Positions 25,897 through 36,920 of a stretch of DNA of 64,000 nt are shown piece after piece. Source of the DNA: an uncultured Oxalobacter sp. (GTDB lineage Bacteria > Pseudomonadota > Gammaproteobacteria > Burkholderiales > Burkholderiaceae_D). A program made the translations under genes and the position numbers. Every line of letters begins with the position of its first letter. Within the stretch, counting starts at the first letter, position 1. The stretch spans positions 62,001 to 126,000 of the forward strand of contig CAKQWF010000005.1 in NCBI GenBank assembly GCA_934277985.1. Reading direction: 5' to 3'. A model generated the notes under the pieces. It was not told where the DNA came from and did no database searches. It saw only the letters and a program-made list of their open reading frames with translations.

Positions 25897-27416
25897 TGAA
25901 AAATACATCGCCGGAAATGATGCATATTGTGGAATGGCTCCGTACGACATGTCCGGATGGCCAGCTCTATTCCGATTCACGCGAGATCGGGCGTGATGCC
26001 GGCAGTGCCGTGTTTTTCGCTTATGAAGGTGATTCGGCAGACGGCCGCCATTACATCGCATCCGCTATTGAAAAGGGTGCGTCGGCCGTCGTGTACGAAC
26101 AATCCGGTTTTGAATGGAATTCCCAATGGCAGGTACCGCATCTGGCGGTTGCCGGTCTCAAGGACAATGCAGGGCCGATCGCTGCGGCTTATTACGGTTT
26201 TCCGGCGAAGTCCATGCTGGTGATCGCGGCAACCGGTACGAATGGAAAAACGTCCTGTACCCAGTGGATCGGACAGTCCATTTCTGCAACTGGAAAGAAA
26301 ACGGCTGTGATCGGTACATTGGGGATTACGGTTTTTGAAAACGGCAACGGCGGTCAGCCCAGGGCTACGGGGTATACGACACCGGATCAGGTACAGTTGC
26401 AGCGCAATCTGGCCGTGCTCCGTGATCAGGGGGTTGCCTGTGTCGCCATGGAAGCGTCTTCCATCGGTATCGATCAGGGGCGGCTCAACGGATTGGGTAT
26501 CGATATTGCGCTGTTTACGAATTTCACGCGTGACCATCTTGATTATCACCATGATATGGCATCGTACAAGGCCGCCAAACGCAGGTTGTTCGACTGGCCG
26601 GGATTGCGTCATGCTGTCGTGAACTTGGATGACCCGATGGGGGCGGAACTGGCGGATTCGCTCAAAGGGAAGATGGCGGTGACCGCCTATTCACGCGTAC
26701 GTGATACTGGTGCAGAAGTCCCCTTGATCGTGGCGACCGATATCAGAAACCGTGCGCAGGGAACCGAGTTCAGGGTGGAGTCTCCGATGGGATCGGCACG
26801 GGTCAAAACACAGTTGATCGGGCTGTTCAATGTCAGCAATGTGCTGGGTGTACTCGGCGTTTTGCTGGCTGCGGATATTCCATGGGATACGGCAATACGC
26901 GCTCTCGGCCAGTTGTTGCCGCCTCCCGGAAGAATGCAACAGATGGGCGGAAAGGAAAGACCACTGGTTGTGATCGATTTTGCGCATACACCGGACGCCA
27001 TGGCCAAGGGACTGGAAACTTTGCGTCGGGTCGCAGACGATCGTCACGGAAAACTGTGGTGTGTGTTCGGTTGCGGCGGTGACAGGGATCATGGCAAACG
27101 TCCGCAAATGGGCAGTGTGTCCGAATCGGCGGATTTCGTCATCGTGACCAGTGACAATCCGCGGAGCGAGGAGCCCGGACGGATTATCGAAGAGATTGTG
27201 GCCGGCATGAAAAAAAGGCCGCAAATTTATGAAGACAGGGCGACAGCCATTTTGCAGGCGGTACGACAGGCATCGAAAAACGATGTGATCTTTCTCGCCG
27301 GCAAAGGGCATGAAGCCTATCAGGAAATCAGGGGAGTGAAATTGCCTTTTGCAGATGCCGATCATGTGGCGCTGGCGCTGGCTTCACGGATTCAGAACAT
27401 GAAGGTGGCGGTATGA
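25896..27416 (+). CDS. murE: UDP-MurNAc-tripeptide ligase
   Basis: A 506-residue Mur ligase adding the third stem residue. The ATP loop ATGTNGKTS is at residues 112-120. DNPR (420-423) is the signature for meso-diaminopimelate specificity, expected for a Gram-negative wall. It overlaps ftsI by one base and murF by four. Confidence 0.96.
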   Translation: MKNTSPEMMHIVEWLRTTCPDGQLYSDSREIGRDAGSAVFFAYEGDSADGRHYIASAIEKGASAVVYEQSGFEWNSQWQVPHLAVAGLKDNAGPIAAAYYGFPAKSMLVIAATGTNGKTSCTQWIGQSISATGKKTAVIGTLGITVFENGNGGQPRATGYTTPDQVQLQRNLAVLRDQGVACVAMEASSIGIDQGRLNGLGIDIALFTNFTRDHLDYHHDMASYKAAKRRLFDWPGLRHAVVNLDDPMGAELADSLKGKMAVTAYSRVRDTGAEVPLIVATDIRNRAQGTEFRVESPMGSARVKTQLIGLFNVSNVLGVLGVLLAADIPWDTAIRALGQLLPPPGRMQQMGGKERPLVVIDFAHTPDAMAKGLETLRRVADDRHGKLWCVFGCGGDRDHGKRPQMGSVSESADFVIVTSDNPRSEEPGRIIEEIVAGMKKRPQIYEDRATAILQAVRQASKNDVIFLAGKGHEAYQEIRGVKLPFADADHVALALASRIQNMKVAV

Positions 27417-28774
27417 AAGCGACGTTGTCGCAAATCGGACAGTGGATATCGGACAGCCATATCACGGCTGATGCCGTGATCGATGGTGTATCGACGGACA
27501 GCCGCCAGGTGGTGCCAGGAAGTCTTTTCGTCGCCCTGAAAGGGGAGCGTTTTGATGCGCACCGTTTTCTTGGCGATGTTGCGGCGGCAGGCAAGGCTGC
27601 GGCTGTGATGGTTGAACAGGTACCGGAAGGTTATCCGTTGCCTGCGCTGGTCGTGCACGATACCCGGCAAGCCATGGGCGAGATGGCCGCTTGCTGGAGA
27701 CGGCAGTTCGATATTCCCGTGATCGGGGTGACTGGAAGCAATGGCAAAACGACGGTCAAGGAAATGATCGCGTCCATTTTGCGCAGTGCTTTCGGAGAAG
27801 ATGGCTATCTGGCGACGGCGGGCAATTTCAACAACGATATCGGCGTGCCGCTGACGGTTTTCCGGCTGGCACGTTCGCATCGTGCCGCAGTGATCGAACT
27901 GGGCATGAATCATGTCGGCGAGATCGCTGTGCTGGCGGCTATCGCGCAGCCGACCGTCGGCCTGGTCAATAACGCACAGCGTGAACATCAGGAATTCATG
28001 CAAAGTGTCGAGGCAGTGGCGCTGGAAAACGGAACGGTGATACAAACGTTGCCGCCTGAAGGTGTGGCGGTTTTCCCGGTGGGCGATACTTATTCGGCAT
28101 TGTGGACCTCGCTGGCCGGAGAGCGCACCATCGTCACGTTCGGGTTCGGTGATGGTGCCGATGTATCGGCGCGAGTCGTCGCAACAGGTGACAAGACTCG
28201 GGTGGCGATGCAGCTTGCCGGCGAAACCGTGGATGTGAAGCTGGCGACAAGCGGGCGGCACAATGTCTTGAATGCCGCAGCTGCCGCGGCCTGCTGTCTG
28301 GCGGCAGGTATCGACAGATCAGCGATCGTACGTGGGCTGGAAGCGTTTGTTCCGGTGCATGGCCGGCTTGAAAGGAAAACGGCGTTCAATGGCGCGCAGC
28401 TGATCGACGATACATACAACGCCAATCCGGACTCGGTGCGTGCGGCTATCGATGTGCTTTCGGATATGTCAGGCAAAAGTGTTCTCGTGCTGGGCGACAT
28501 GGGTGAGGTCGGAGATAACGGCACGCGGTTTCATGCCGAAATCGGGGAGTATGCCAGGACGCGCGGTATCGGGCATTTTTTCACGTTCGGGAATATGGCA
28601 CGTTCGGCTGCCGAAGCATACGGAAAAGCCGCACGGCACTTTACGGAGATCGATGCGATGAATCATGTGCTGAGAGAGATGCTCGCTCCGGAAATGACCG
28701 TGCTGGTCAAGGGGTCGCGTTTCATGAAAATGGAAAGAGTGGTGGAACAGTTGATGGAAAAGGAAGGTCGTTGA
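27413..28774 (+). CDS. murF: UDP-MurNAc-tripeptide D-alanyl-D-alanine ligase
   Basis: A 453-residue Mur ligase that adds D-Ala-D-Ala to the tripeptide precursor. The ATP loop [14 protein letters not shown] is at residues 105-118 and the domain 3 block [10 protein letters not shown] is present. It overlaps murE by four bases and ends one base before mraY. Confidence 0.96.
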   Translation: MKATLSQIGQWISDSHITADAVIDGVSTDSRQVVPGSLFVALKGERFDAHRFLGDVAAAGKAAAVMVEQVPEGYPLPALVVHDTRQAMGEMAACWRRQFDIPVIGVTGSNGKTTVKEMIASILRSAFGEDGYLATAGNFNNDIGVPLTVFRLARSHRAAVIELGMNHVGEIAVLAAIAQPTVGLVNNAQREHQEFMQSVEAVALENGTVIQTLPPEGVAVFPVGDTYSALWTSLAGERTIVTFGFGDGADVSARVVATGDKTRVAMQLAGETVDVKLATSGRHNVLNAAAAAACCLAAGIDRSAIVRGLEAFVPVHGRLERKTAFNGAQLIDDTYNANPDSVRAAIDVLSDMSGKSVLVLGDMGEVGDNGTRFHAEIGEYARTRGIGHFFTFGNMARSAAEAYGKAARHFTEIDAMNHVLREMLAPEMTVLVKGSRFMKMERVVEQLMEKEGR

Positions 28775-28775
28775 C

Positions 28776-29945
28776 ATGCTGCTTTGGCTGGCACAGTTTT
28801 TTCAACAGGATGCAGGATGGCTGCGAATCGTCAGCTATATCTCTTTTCGTGCCGTCGCAGCGACCCTGACAGCGCTTGCAATCGGTCTGGCTGCCGGTCC
28901 ATCGGTAATTCGTCTGCTGACCCGTCTGAAGGTCGGGCAAGCTGTCCGTACGGATGGCCCACAGACGCATCTGGTCAAGTCGGGTACGCCGACCATGGGC
29001 GGTTTGCTGATTCTGATCGCGATTGCGATCGCGATGCTGTTGTGGTGCGATCTTTCCAACCGGTTCGTCTGGATCGTGATGGTGGTGACGATGGGGTTCG
29101 GGGTCATCGGCTGGGTCGATGATTACCGGAAGGTGGTGTACAAGAATCCGAACGGCATGTCTTCGCGTGAAAAATATTTCTGGCAATCGATGATCGGGAT
29201 GTCGGCTGCCGTTTATCTGGCGTTTGCCGTATCGGGACAATCCAACTATGAAGTCTGGCATTTGTTCATTGAATGGGTTTCATCCGGCTTCAGTATGGAT
29301 CTTCCGCCGAAAGCGGATTTCATCATTCCGTTTTTCAAGACGATCAGCTATCCGCTGGGTGTCTGGGGATTTATTGCGTTGACGTATTTCGTCATAGTCG
29401 GTACGAGTAATGCCGTCAATCTGACGGACGGTCTGGATGGTCTGACGATCATGCCGACGATCATGGTCGGGACGGCCCTCGGCGTGTTCGCTTATCTGAC
29501 CGGGCATACCGTGTATTCGCGTTACTTGTTCATTCCCTATATTCCGGGTACGGGAGAATTGCTGGTTTTCTGCGGTGCGATGGCGGGAGCGGGGCTGGCG
29601 TTTTTGTGGTTCAACGCCTACCCGGCCCAGATGTTCATGGGCGATGTCGGTGCACTTGCGTTGGGTGGCGCACTCGGAACCATTGCCGTGATCGTGCGGC
29701 AGGAAATCGTTTTGTTCGTGATGGGGGGTATTTTTGTGGCCGAAACCATTTCGGTCATGTTGCAGGTCACGTATTTCAAATATACCAAAAAGAAATACGG
29801 GGTCGGCAAGCGCATATTTCTGATGGCGCCGTTGCACCATCATTTTGAACAAAAAGGGTGGAAGGAAACACAGGTCGTGGTCCGTTTCTGGATCATCACC
29901 ATGATTCTGGTTTTGATCGGTTTGTCGACATTGAAGATTAGATGA
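28776..29945 (+). CDS. mraY: Phospho-MurNAc-pentapeptide transferase
   Basis: A 389-residue polytopic enzyme making lipid I from UDP-MurNAc-pentapeptide and undecaprenyl phosphate. Conserved blocks are [22 protein letters not shown] (Asp pair), [24 protein letters not shown] and APLHHHFE. About ten hydrophobic helices are visible. The slightly long form (389 against 360 in E. coli) is typical of betaproteobacteria. Confidence 0.97.
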   Translation: MLLWLAQFFQQDAGWLRIVSYISFRAVAATLTALAIGLAAGPSVIRLLTRLKVGQAVRTDGPQTHLVKSGTPTMGGLLILIAIAIAMLLWCDLSNRFVWIVMVVTMGFGVIGWVDDYRKVVYKNPNGMSSREKYFWQSMIGMSAAVYLAFAVSGQSNYEVWHLFIEWVSSGFSMDLPPKADFIIPFFKTISYPLGVWGFIALTYFVIVGTSNAVNLTDGLDGLTIMPTIMVGTALGVFAYLTGHTVYSRYLFIPYIPGTGELLVFCGAMAGAGLAFLWFNAYPAQMFMGDVGALALGGALGTIAVIVRQEIVLFVMGGIFVAETISVMLQVTYFKYTKKKYGVGKRIFLMAPLHHHFEQKGWKETQVVVRFWIITMILVLIGLSTLKIR

Positions 29946-29946
29946 T

Positions 29947-31443
29947 ATGAACTGGGAAGGTAAAAAAATACTCGTTTTGGGACTGGGTGAGTCCGGTCTG
30001 GCGATGGCGCGCTGGAGCGCGTATTGCGGGGCGGGTGTTTGCGTTGCCGATACACGCGAAAATCCCGGCAGACTGGCCAGTCTGCGTCGGGATGTTCCCG
30101 ATGCGCGATTTGTGGCCGGCCCGTTCGGCACTGCCGGTGTCGATACATTCGATATCATTGCCGTCAGTCCGGGTTTGCGTCCGGATGTCGAACTGAAGGA
30201 AATATTGCCTTTTGCACGCGAGCACGGCATTCCGGTGTGGAGCGAAATCGAGATGTTCGCGCAGGCTTTGCGTGGACTGGAAAAGGAACGTCAATACAGG
30301 CCTGCGCTGATCGCTGTGACCGGAACGAACGGAAAAACGACGGTGACGAGCCTGACGGGACATATGTGCCGCCGTGCCGGAAAAACGGTACGTCTGGCAG
30401 GCAATATCAGTCCGGCTGCACTGGATGTATTGCTGGAAGTGATCTTAAAAGACCAGTTGCCGGATGTATGGGTGCTTGAGTTGTCGAGTTTCCAGCTGTT
30501 TACGACATACAGTCTGGAGCCGGATGCGGCAACGGTGCTGAATTTGACGCAGGATCATCTGGACTGGCATGGCAGTATGCAAGCATATGGTGCGGCCAAG
30601 GAACGGATTTTCGGTCGAAAAACCGTTCGTGTGCTTAATCGCCAGGATGAAGCGGTCATGGGTATGACGGCGCCGTCAGCGCCGGTCGTGACTTTCGGAA
30701 CCGACGAGCCGACGGAGCCGGGCGCTTTCGGTTTGCATACGGATCGCGGTATACAGTGGCTGTCAGTGAAAACGGCGCTTGATGAAAACATCGCCGGCAA
30801 AGGCAGGAAAAAAGCGGTGTTGCCCGAATATGTCATCCAGCATCTGATGCCGGTCGATGATTTGCTGATTCGCGGACAACACAATGCAAGCAATGCGCTG
30901 GCTGCGCTGGCCTTGTGTCGCGCGATCCATTTGCCGTTCGCGCCTCTGCTGCAGGCGTTGCGCGATTATCCTGGCGAACCGCACCGTGTCGAAACGGTGG
31001 CCTCGGTAAAAGGGGTGACCTATATCGACGACAGCAAGGGAACCAATGTCGGTGCGACGGTGGCGGCCGTGAAAGGATTGGGCGAAAGCAATATTTCCGA
31101 TGGCCGGAAAATCATCCTGATTGCGGGCGGTCTCGGCAAGGATCAGGATTTTTCTCCGCTGGCACCGGTCGTTAGCCGTTATGTCGGTGCCGTCATGCTG
31201 ATCGGCAAGGACGCCTCGCATATACGCGAGGCACTGGCCGGTACCGGTGTGGAACTCATTGATTGCGATTCGCTGGAACAGGCGGTTTCACGTGGTGCCG
31301 AACATGCCGGAAACGGGGATATCGTCCTGTTGTCGCCGGCTTGCGCCAGCATGGATATGTTTCGTGATTATGCACACCGTTCCGAGGTGTTTGTCTCGGA
31401 AGTGTACAGATTGCGTGACGCCGCCGGGGAGGTACGGTCATGA
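29947..31443 (+). CDS. murD: UDP-MurNAc-L-alanine:D-glutamate ligase
   Basis: A 498-residue Mur ligase adding D-glutamate. It has an N-terminal Rossmann block LVLGLGESGLAMARW, the ATP loop AVTGTNGKTTV (123-133) and domain 3 DDSKGTNVGAT. It is longer than the E. coli enzyme (438), as in related betaproteobacteria. It overlaps ftsW by four bases. Confidence 0.96.
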   Translation: MNWEGKKILVLGLGESGLAMARWSAYCGAGVCVADTRENPGRLASLRRDVPDARFVAGPFGTAGVDTFDIIAVSPGLRPDVELKEILPFAREHGIPVWSEIEMFAQALRGLEKERQYRPALIAVTGTNGKTTVTSLTGHMCRRAGKTVRLAGNISPAALDVLLEVILKDQLPDVWVLELSSFQLFTTYSLEPDAATVLNLTQDHLDWHGSMQAYGAAKERIFGRKTVRVLNRQDEAVMGMTAPSAPVVTFGTDEPTEPGAFGLHTDRGIQWLSVKTALDENIAGKGRKKAVLPEYVIQHLMPVDDLLIRGQHNASNALAALALCRAIHLPFAPLLQALRDYPGEPHRVETVASVKGVTYIDDSKGTNVGATVAAVKGLGESNISDGRKIILIAGGLGKDQDFSPLAPVVSRYVGAVMLIGKDASHIREALAGTGVELIDCDSLEQAVSRGAEHAGNGDIVLLSPACASMDMFRDYAHRSEVFVSEVYRLRDAAGEVRS

Positions 31444-32657
31444 ACTTCCAGTCGGTGAAACGTTTTTTCGATGGCGTGATACGGCCGCAGGAAAATCGTG
31501 CGGGTGAAGCCAAGCGCGCCCGTATGATGAAGATCGACCAGTATCTCATTTTCGCGGTGCTGGCGTTGTTGTTTCTCGGGCTGACCATGGTGTATTCAGC
31601 GTCCATCGCGCTGCCGGATTCGCCGAAATATGCCAATTACATGAATGAGCATTTCTTTATACGGCAGTCGATTTTCATCGCACTGGGACTGTTTGCCGGA
31701 TTGATGGTGTTCCGCGTCCGGATAGATACCTGGCAGAAATATGCACCGATACTGTTTTTGATCACACTGGTATTGCTGGTGCTGGTGCTGATACCCGGTA
31801 TCGGCAAGGGCGTCAACGGTGCAAGACGCTGGTTGTCTTTCCGTGTGTTCAATTTGCAGCCTTCCGAGTTGATGAAGCTGTTTATCGTCATGTATGCGGC
31901 GGATTATACGGTCAGAAAACAGAATTTCATGCACAAGCTGACCAAGGGTTTTTTCCCGATGGCGCTTGCTTTGGGGCTGATCGGCTTGCTGTTGCTGCTG
32001 GAACCCGATCTGGGGGCGCTTGGCGTCATTATCTGCATTGCGATGGGTATTTTGTTTCTGGGTGGGTTCAACGGTATCTGGTTCGGAGGCATCGCCGCGA
32101 CACTGGTGGGGATATTCAGTATGGTCATCGTGATGTCGCCATGGCGAAGGGAACGTATTTTCGCGTATCTCAACCCATGGGATGAAGCCAATGCACTGGG
32201 CAAGGGGTACCAGCTTTCCCATTCGCTGATCGCTTTCGGTCGTGGGGAGATTTTCGGTGTCGGTCTGGGCGGAAGCGTGGAAAAACTGCATTACCTGCCG
32301 GAAGCGCATACCGACTTTTTGATGGCGGTCGTGGGCGAGGAACTGGGATTCGTCGGTGTGGTTGTTGTTGTCGCCATCTTTTACTGGATTGTCAAACGTG
32401 CCTTTGAAATCGGACGCCAGTCTATCGCCATGGACAGGATTTTCGCGGGATTGCTGGCACAGGGTATCGGTATCTGGATCGGTGTGCAGACGTTTATCAA
32501 TATGGGCGTCAATCTCGGTTTGTTGCCGACGAAAGGGTTGACCTTGCCGTTGATGAGTTATGGCGGCTCCGGGGTTGTCATCAACTGTATGGCGATGGCG
32601 ATTCTGTTGCGTGTCGATTATGAAAACAGAAAGATCATGAGAGGGGGCAGGATATGA
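31440..32657 (+). CDS. ftsW: Septal peptidoglycan polymerase FtsW
   Basis: A 405-residue SEDS-family glycosyltransferase with about ten transmembrane helices. Signatures include MVYSASIALPD, NGARRWL, LQPSELMKL, LLEPDLGALGV, the EAHTDFLMAVVGEELGF loop and GLTLPLMSYGGSG. It works with FtsI. It overlaps murD and murG by four bases on each side. Confidence 0.96.
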   Translation: MNFQSVKRFFDGVIRPQENRAGEAKRARMMKIDQYLIFAVLALLFLGLTMVYSASIALPDSPKYANYMNEHFFIRQSIFIALGLFAGLMVFRVRIDTWQKYAPILFLITLVLLVLVLIPGIGKGVNGARRWLSFRVFNLQPSELMKLFIVMYAADYTVRKQNFMHKLTKGFFPMALALGLIGLLLLLEPDLGALGVIICIAMGILFLGGFNGIWFGGIAATLVGIFSMVIVMSPWRRERIFAYLNPWDEANALGKGYQLSHSLIAFGRGEIFGVGLGGSVEKLHYLPEAHTDFLMAVVGEELGFVGVVVVVAIFYWIVKRAFEIGRQSIAMDRIFAGLLAQGIGIWIGVQTFINMGVNLGLLPTKGLTLPLMSYGGSGVVINCMAMAILLRVDYENRKIMRGGRI

Positions 32658-33739
32658 GCGAGCGCCGCAAACTCATGATTATGGCGGCCGGTACCGGAGG
32701 GCATATTTTTCCGGGACTAGCGATTGCGCAAACCATGCAGGCACAAGGCTGGGATGTGACATGGCTTGGAACGCTGCACGGGATGGAAGGCAATATCGTA
32801 CCGGCACATGGTATCGAGATGGATCGTATCGATTTTGCCGGATTGAGGGGCAAGGGACTGATGCACATGCTCAAGGGTGGTGTCCATCTGATGACGGGTT
32901 TTCTGGCATGTCTTGGCATCATGAAACAGCGCAAGCCGGATCTGGTGGTCGGTATGGGGGGATATGTCACCGTGCCGGGCGGAATGGCGGCCAGAATGCT
33001 GGGGATTCCCGTCGTGCTGGTCAATGCGGATGCCAGATTGCTGTTGTCCAACAAGACACTGGCGTCTTCGGCGAAACGGATTCTTTTCGGTTTTCCGGGG
33101 AATTATGGGGAACTGGCTTCGAAGTCGGTATGCACCGGCAATCCGGTTCGTCAGGAGATCAAGACATTGCCTGCGCCGGAACATCGTTACGGACAGCGTG
33201 AAGGTGCACTGAAAATACTGGTTGTGGGGGGCAGTCTGGGAGCGAAGGCGTTGAACGATTGTATTCCCGCGGCCATGGCCTTGTTGCCGTTTGAATCACG
33301 GCCGCAGCTGGTTCACCAGACGGGCAGACAGCATGTGGCTTCGGTCAGGCAACAGTATCGAAAGGCACAGGTACATGCGGAAGTGGTCGATTTTATCGAT
33401 GATATGGCGGCGCGGTATGCCGATGCCGATCTGGTGATCTGCCGTGCGGGAGCGATTACGGTAACGGAACTGACGGCGGCCGGTGTGGCAAGCGTTCTGG
33501 TTCCCCTGATTGCTTCGACGACGTCGCACCAGCGGGACAATGCCTTGTTCATGAGTGGTGAAGGTGCGGCGATCCATCTTCCGCAGGCGGATATGACGCC
33601 AGAATCGCTGGCGCGGATTATCGGTGAAATGACGCGGGAAAAATGTCTGGAAATGGCGAAAAAAGCGTATGCACTGGGCAAACGGGACGCCAACGAACGG
33701 ATTGCGGATGTGCTGGTCAGGACAGCTAACGGTAAATAG
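32654..33739 (+). CDS. murG: Undecaprenyldiphospho-MurNAc-pentapeptide GlcNAc transferase
   Basis: A 361-residue GT28 enzyme making lipid II at the inner face of the membrane. Glycine-rich GTGGHIFPGLA lies at the N-terminus; further blocks are GMGGYVTVPGG, VVGGSLGAKALN and the UDP-GlcNAc site around CRAGAITVTELTAAGVAS. The start overlaps ftsW; murC follows after 9 bp. Confidence 0.96.
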   Translation: MSERRKLMIMAAGTGGHIFPGLAIAQTMQAQGWDVTWLGTLHGMEGNIVPAHGIEMDRIDFAGLRGKGLMHMLKGGVHLMTGFLACLGIMKQRKPDLVVGMGGYVTVPGGMAARMLGIPVVLVNADARLLLSNKTLASSAKRILFGFPGNYGELASKSVCTGNPVRQEIKTLPAPEHRYGQREGALKILVVGGSLGAKALNDCIPAAMALLPFESRPQLVHQTGRQHVASVRQQYRKAQVHAEVVDFIDDMAARYADADLVICRAGAITVTELTAAGVASVLVPLIASTTSHQRDNALFMSGEGAAIHLPQADMTPESLARIIGEMTREKCLEMAKKAYALGKRDANERIADVLVRTANGK

Positions 33740-33748
33740 ACGGATGGT

Positions 33749-35155
33749 ATGAAACATAAAGTCAAACGGATACATTTCATCGGAATCGGCGGCAGTGGCA
33801 TGAGCGGCATTGCCGAGGTACTGCTCAATCTGGGGTACGAAATCACCGGTTCCGATCTGGCAAGCAATGCATCGACGCGGCATCTGGCTGCATTGGGGGC
33901 GCGTGTCATGCAGGGGCATGCTGCGGAAAATATCGAAAATGCCGATGCCGTTGTCGTTTCCAGTGCGATCAAGGATGACAATCCGGAAGTGCTGGCGGCA
34001 CGCAAGCGGAATATTCCGATCGTTCCGAGAGCGGTTATGCTCGCCGAACTGATGAGACTCAAGCGAGGTATCGCCATTGCCGGAACGCACGGAAAAACCA
34101 CGACGACCAGTCTGGTGGCCAGTGTGCTGGCCGAAGGTGGTTTCGATCCGACGTTCGTGATCGGCGGACGTTTGAACAGTGCCGGTGCCAATGCAGGGCT
34201 GGGGGCGGGTGACTATATTGTCGCGGAAGCGGACGAATCGGATGCGTCGTTCCTGAATCTGAATCCGGTGATCGAGGTGATTACCAATATCGATGCCGAT
34301 CATATGGATACCTATGATCATGATTTCGCCAAGCTCAAGCAGGCTTTCATCGCGTTTACGCAGCGCCTGCCGTTTTACGGGCGTGTCATGTTGTGCATCG
34401 ATGACAAGAATGTACGCGAGATCAGGCCGTTCATTTCCAAACCGGTGACGACATACGGGTTTCATGAAGAGGCGGATGTGCGTGCGATCGACGCGCGTGC
34501 CGAAGGTACCATGATGACGTTTACCGCACTCCAGCAAGGACACCCGCCTGTCGCCATCAGACTGAACCAGCCGGGTATGCACAATGTCCAGAATGCATGT
34601 GCCGTGATCGCCATCGCACGTGAACTGGGTATCGACGATGCCGCCACGCAGCGTGCGATGGAACAGTTTACCGGGGTCAACCGGCGCTTTACCCGACTGG
34701 GAAAAGTCAGGTTGCCCAAGAAGAATACGGGCGCGACGGTCGAAGTGGAACTGGTCGATGATTACGGGCATCATCCGGCCGAGATGGCGGCTACGATCGC
34801 GGCGGCCAGAGCCGCCTATCCCGGGAGACGGCTGGTGCTGGCTTTTCAGCCGCACCGCTATACCAGAACGCGGGATTTGTTCGAGGATTTCGTGAAAGTG
34901 CTTTCCAGTGTCGATGTGTTGTTGCTGGCCGAGGTGTATCCGGCCGGCGAACAGCCGATTGTGGCTGCCGACGGCAGGACACTGGCACGTACGATCCGGG
35001 TCGCCGGCAAGGTCGATCCGGTATTCGTGGCGGATATCGCCGATATGCCGGCCGTTATTCTCAATGTCGTCGAGGAGGGGGATGTCGTGATGACGATGGG
35101 CGCCGGTTCGATCAGTGGCGTTCCGGGAAAACTTGTGGAAAAAGTTCAGATTTGA
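33749..35155 (+). CDS. murC: UDP-N-acetylmuramate:L-alanine ligase
   Basis: A 468-residue Mur ligase adding the first stem residue. N-terminal [18 protein letters not shown] loop [10 protein letters not shown] (111-120) and [17 protein letters not shown] blocks match the family. A very long open frame on the opposite strand across murG-ftsQ is not a gene. Confidence 0.96.
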   Translation: MKHKVKRIHFIGIGGSGMSGIAEVLLNLGYEITGSDLASNASTRHLAALGARVMQGHAAENIENADAVVVSSAIKDDNPEVLAARKRNIPIVPRAVMLAELMRLKRGIAIAGTHGKTTTTSLVASVLAEGGFDPTFVIGGRLNSAGANAGLGAGDYIVAEADESDASFLNLNPVIEVITNIDADHMDTYDHDFAKLKQAFIAFTQRLPFYGRVMLCIDDKNVREIRPFISKPVTTYGFHEEADVRAIDARAEGTMMTFTALQQGHPPVAIRLNQPGMHNVQNACAVIAIARELGIDDAATQRAMEQFTGVNRRFTRLGKVRLPKKNTGATVEVELVDDYGHHPAEMAATIAAARAAYPGRRLVLAFQPHRYTRTRDLFEDFVKVLSSVDVLLLAEVYPAGEQPIVAADGRTLARTIRVAGKVDPVFVADIADMPAVILNVVEEGDVVMTMGAGSISGVPGKLVEKVQI

Positions 35156-35158
35156 CAT

Positions 35159-36133
35159 ATGGATAAAGTGATGAAAACAGAGGCACCGGAGCAATTGGGC
35201 AAAGTGGGAGTTTTGTATGGCGGAAAGTCGGCCGAAAGGGATGTTTCGCTGGTTTCCGGCAAAGCGGTTTGCGAGGCACTGGCAAGCCGTGGTGTTGACG
35301 CCCATCTTTTTGACACGGGGGTCCGCAGTCCGGCCGAATTGCAAAAGGAAAATTTCGACCGTGTGTTCATCGCGCTGCATGGCCGTTATGGCGAAGATGG
35401 GTGCATGCAAGGCATGCTGGAAGAAATGCGGATTCCGTACACCGGTTCCGGTGTGATGGCGTCCGCCATTGCCATGGACAAGATCATGACGAAGCGGTTG
35501 TGGCTGGCGCAGGGATTGCCGACGCCACGTTACAGGGTACTGGATGCCGATACCGATTTCGATGCGGTAGTCAGTTATCTGGGATTGCCGCTGATCGTCA
35601 AACCGGCACACGAAGGATCGACACTGGGACTGACGAAAGTTACCGATGCGGCACAAATGGCGGATGCCTACGCGCAGGCAGCGAAATATGATCGTTCGGT
35701 ACTGGCCGAGGAATTTATCAGTGGTATGGAACTGACATGCACGATTCTGGAACTGGATGGCAAGGCCGAAGCGCTGCCGCTGATCCGGATCGTCGCACCC
35801 GGTGCCAATTACGACTATCACAACAAGTATTTCAGTGACGAAACACAGTATCTGTGTCCGTGCGGACTGGATGAAAAGATCGAGCGGCAAATACAGCAAT
35901 ATGCCTTGCAAAGTTACAAGGCGCTGGGCTGTCGCGGATGGGGGCGTATCGATGTGATTTTGCGGAATGGTGACAATGCCCCGTTTTTGCTGGAACTGAA
36001 TTCGTCGCCCGGCATGACAGGACATTCGCTGGTACCGATGGCGGCACGTCAGGCCGGACTGGGATATGAGGATTTGTGTCTGACGCTGCTGCGTTCGGCG
36101 ACGCTGGACCATAGAGAACACGAGGGAAATTGA
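35159..36133 (+). CDS. ddlB: D-alanine:D-alanine ligase
   Basis: A 324-residue ATP-grasp ligase supplying D-Ala-D-Ala for MurF. Conserved parts include [47 protein letters not shown] and the metal/ATP site [13 protein letters not shown]. The start is 3 bp after the murC stop and ftsQ follows in 7 bp. Confidence 0.96.
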   Translation: MDKVMKTEAPEQLGKVGVLYGGKSAERDVSLVSGKAVCEALASRGVDAHLFDTGVRSPAELQKENFDRVFIALHGRYGEDGCMQGMLEEMRIPYTGSGVMASAIAMDKIMTKRLWLAQGLPTPRYRVLDADTDFDAVVSYLGLPLIVKPAHEGSTLGLTKVTDAAQMADAYAQAAKYDRSVLAEEFISGMELTCTILELDGKAEALPLIRIVAPGANYDYHNKYFSDETQYLCPCGLDEKIERQIQQYALQSYKALGCRGWGRIDVILRNGDNAPFLLELNSSPGMTGHSLVPMAARQAGLGYEDLCLTLLRSATLDHREHEGN

Positions 36134-36140
36134 ACACGCT

Positions 36141-36920
36141 ATGTGGCATAACGTCCGGATATTGAATGCGATATCGAATACCTGTATGGCCATCTTCATA
36201 TTGGCTGTGGTCACGGGGGCGATCGGCTGGCTGATACAAAAGCCGGTCTATGCGCTTCAGACGATCAGGGTTCAGTCTGCCGGTGGCGAGACATTGCGGC
36301 ATGTCAATGCGCTTACGGTCAGAAATATCGCGTTACCCAATATACGGGGCAATTTCTTTACGGTCGATCTCGATGAGGTCCGTGGTGCCTTCGAGGCGGT
36401 GCCATGGGTAAGAAAGGCCAGTGTCCGGAGGGAATGGCCGGACAAGCTGGTCGTGTCACTGGAGGAATACCAGCCGCTCGGCGTCTGGGGAAGCGAAGGC
36501 AGGCTGCTTTCGACGAAAGGAGATCTGTTTACCGTCAATATGGCCGAAGCGGAAGAAGATTACGACCTGCTGCAGTTTTCCGGACCGGAAGGCAGTGAAA
36601 AGGAAGTGCTGGCGCATTATATGGAATTTTGCCAGCGGTTCGCCGCTATCGATCTGTCACCCAAGGAGGTCAGGCTTTCGGATCGTTATGCATGGTCGGT
36701 CAGACTGGATAATGGTATGCGGGTCGAATTCGGCCGTGAAGAAGGACAGGACACGATGGATGTGTTGATGGACCGGCTGTTGCATGTGTATCCGCAACTG
36801 GCGGATATGACGGATGATCATATCGAGAATATCGATATGCGTTATCCGAATGGTTTGGCATTGAAAGTCAGGAATGCACTTCCTGCATCGAATACTCAAA
36901 GAAGTAGTGTGGCGCTATGA
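36141..36920 (+). CDS. ftsQ: Cell division protein FtsQ
   Basis: A 259-residue bitopic division protein. A transmembrane helix (about residues 17-34) is followed by a POTRA domain (IRVQSAGGETLRHVN) and the FtsQ domain (VRKASVRREWPDKLVVSLEEYQPLGVWG). It links FtsA/FtsZ-dependent assembly to FtsB-FtsL. It overlaps ftsA by four bases. Confidence 0.95.
   Translation: MWHNVRILNAISNTCMAIFILAVVTGAIGWLIQKPVYALQTIRVQSAGGETLRHVNALTVRNIALPNIRGNFFTVDLDEVRGAFEAVPWVRKASVRREWPDKLVVSLEEYQPLGVWGSEGRLLSTKGDLFTVNMAEAEEDYDLLQFSGPEGSEKEVLAHYMEFCQRFAAIDLSPKEVRLSDRYAWSVRLDNGMRVEFGREEGQDTMDVLMDRLLHVYPQLADMTDDHIENIDMRYPNGLALKVRNALPASNTQRSSVAL

Noticed and set aside
33296-36214. 972-codon open frame on the minus strand opposite murG-murC-ddlB-ftsQ
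   Set aside because: Despite its length it is a low-complexity His/Arg/Gln-rich antisense translation over four well-supported essential genes.
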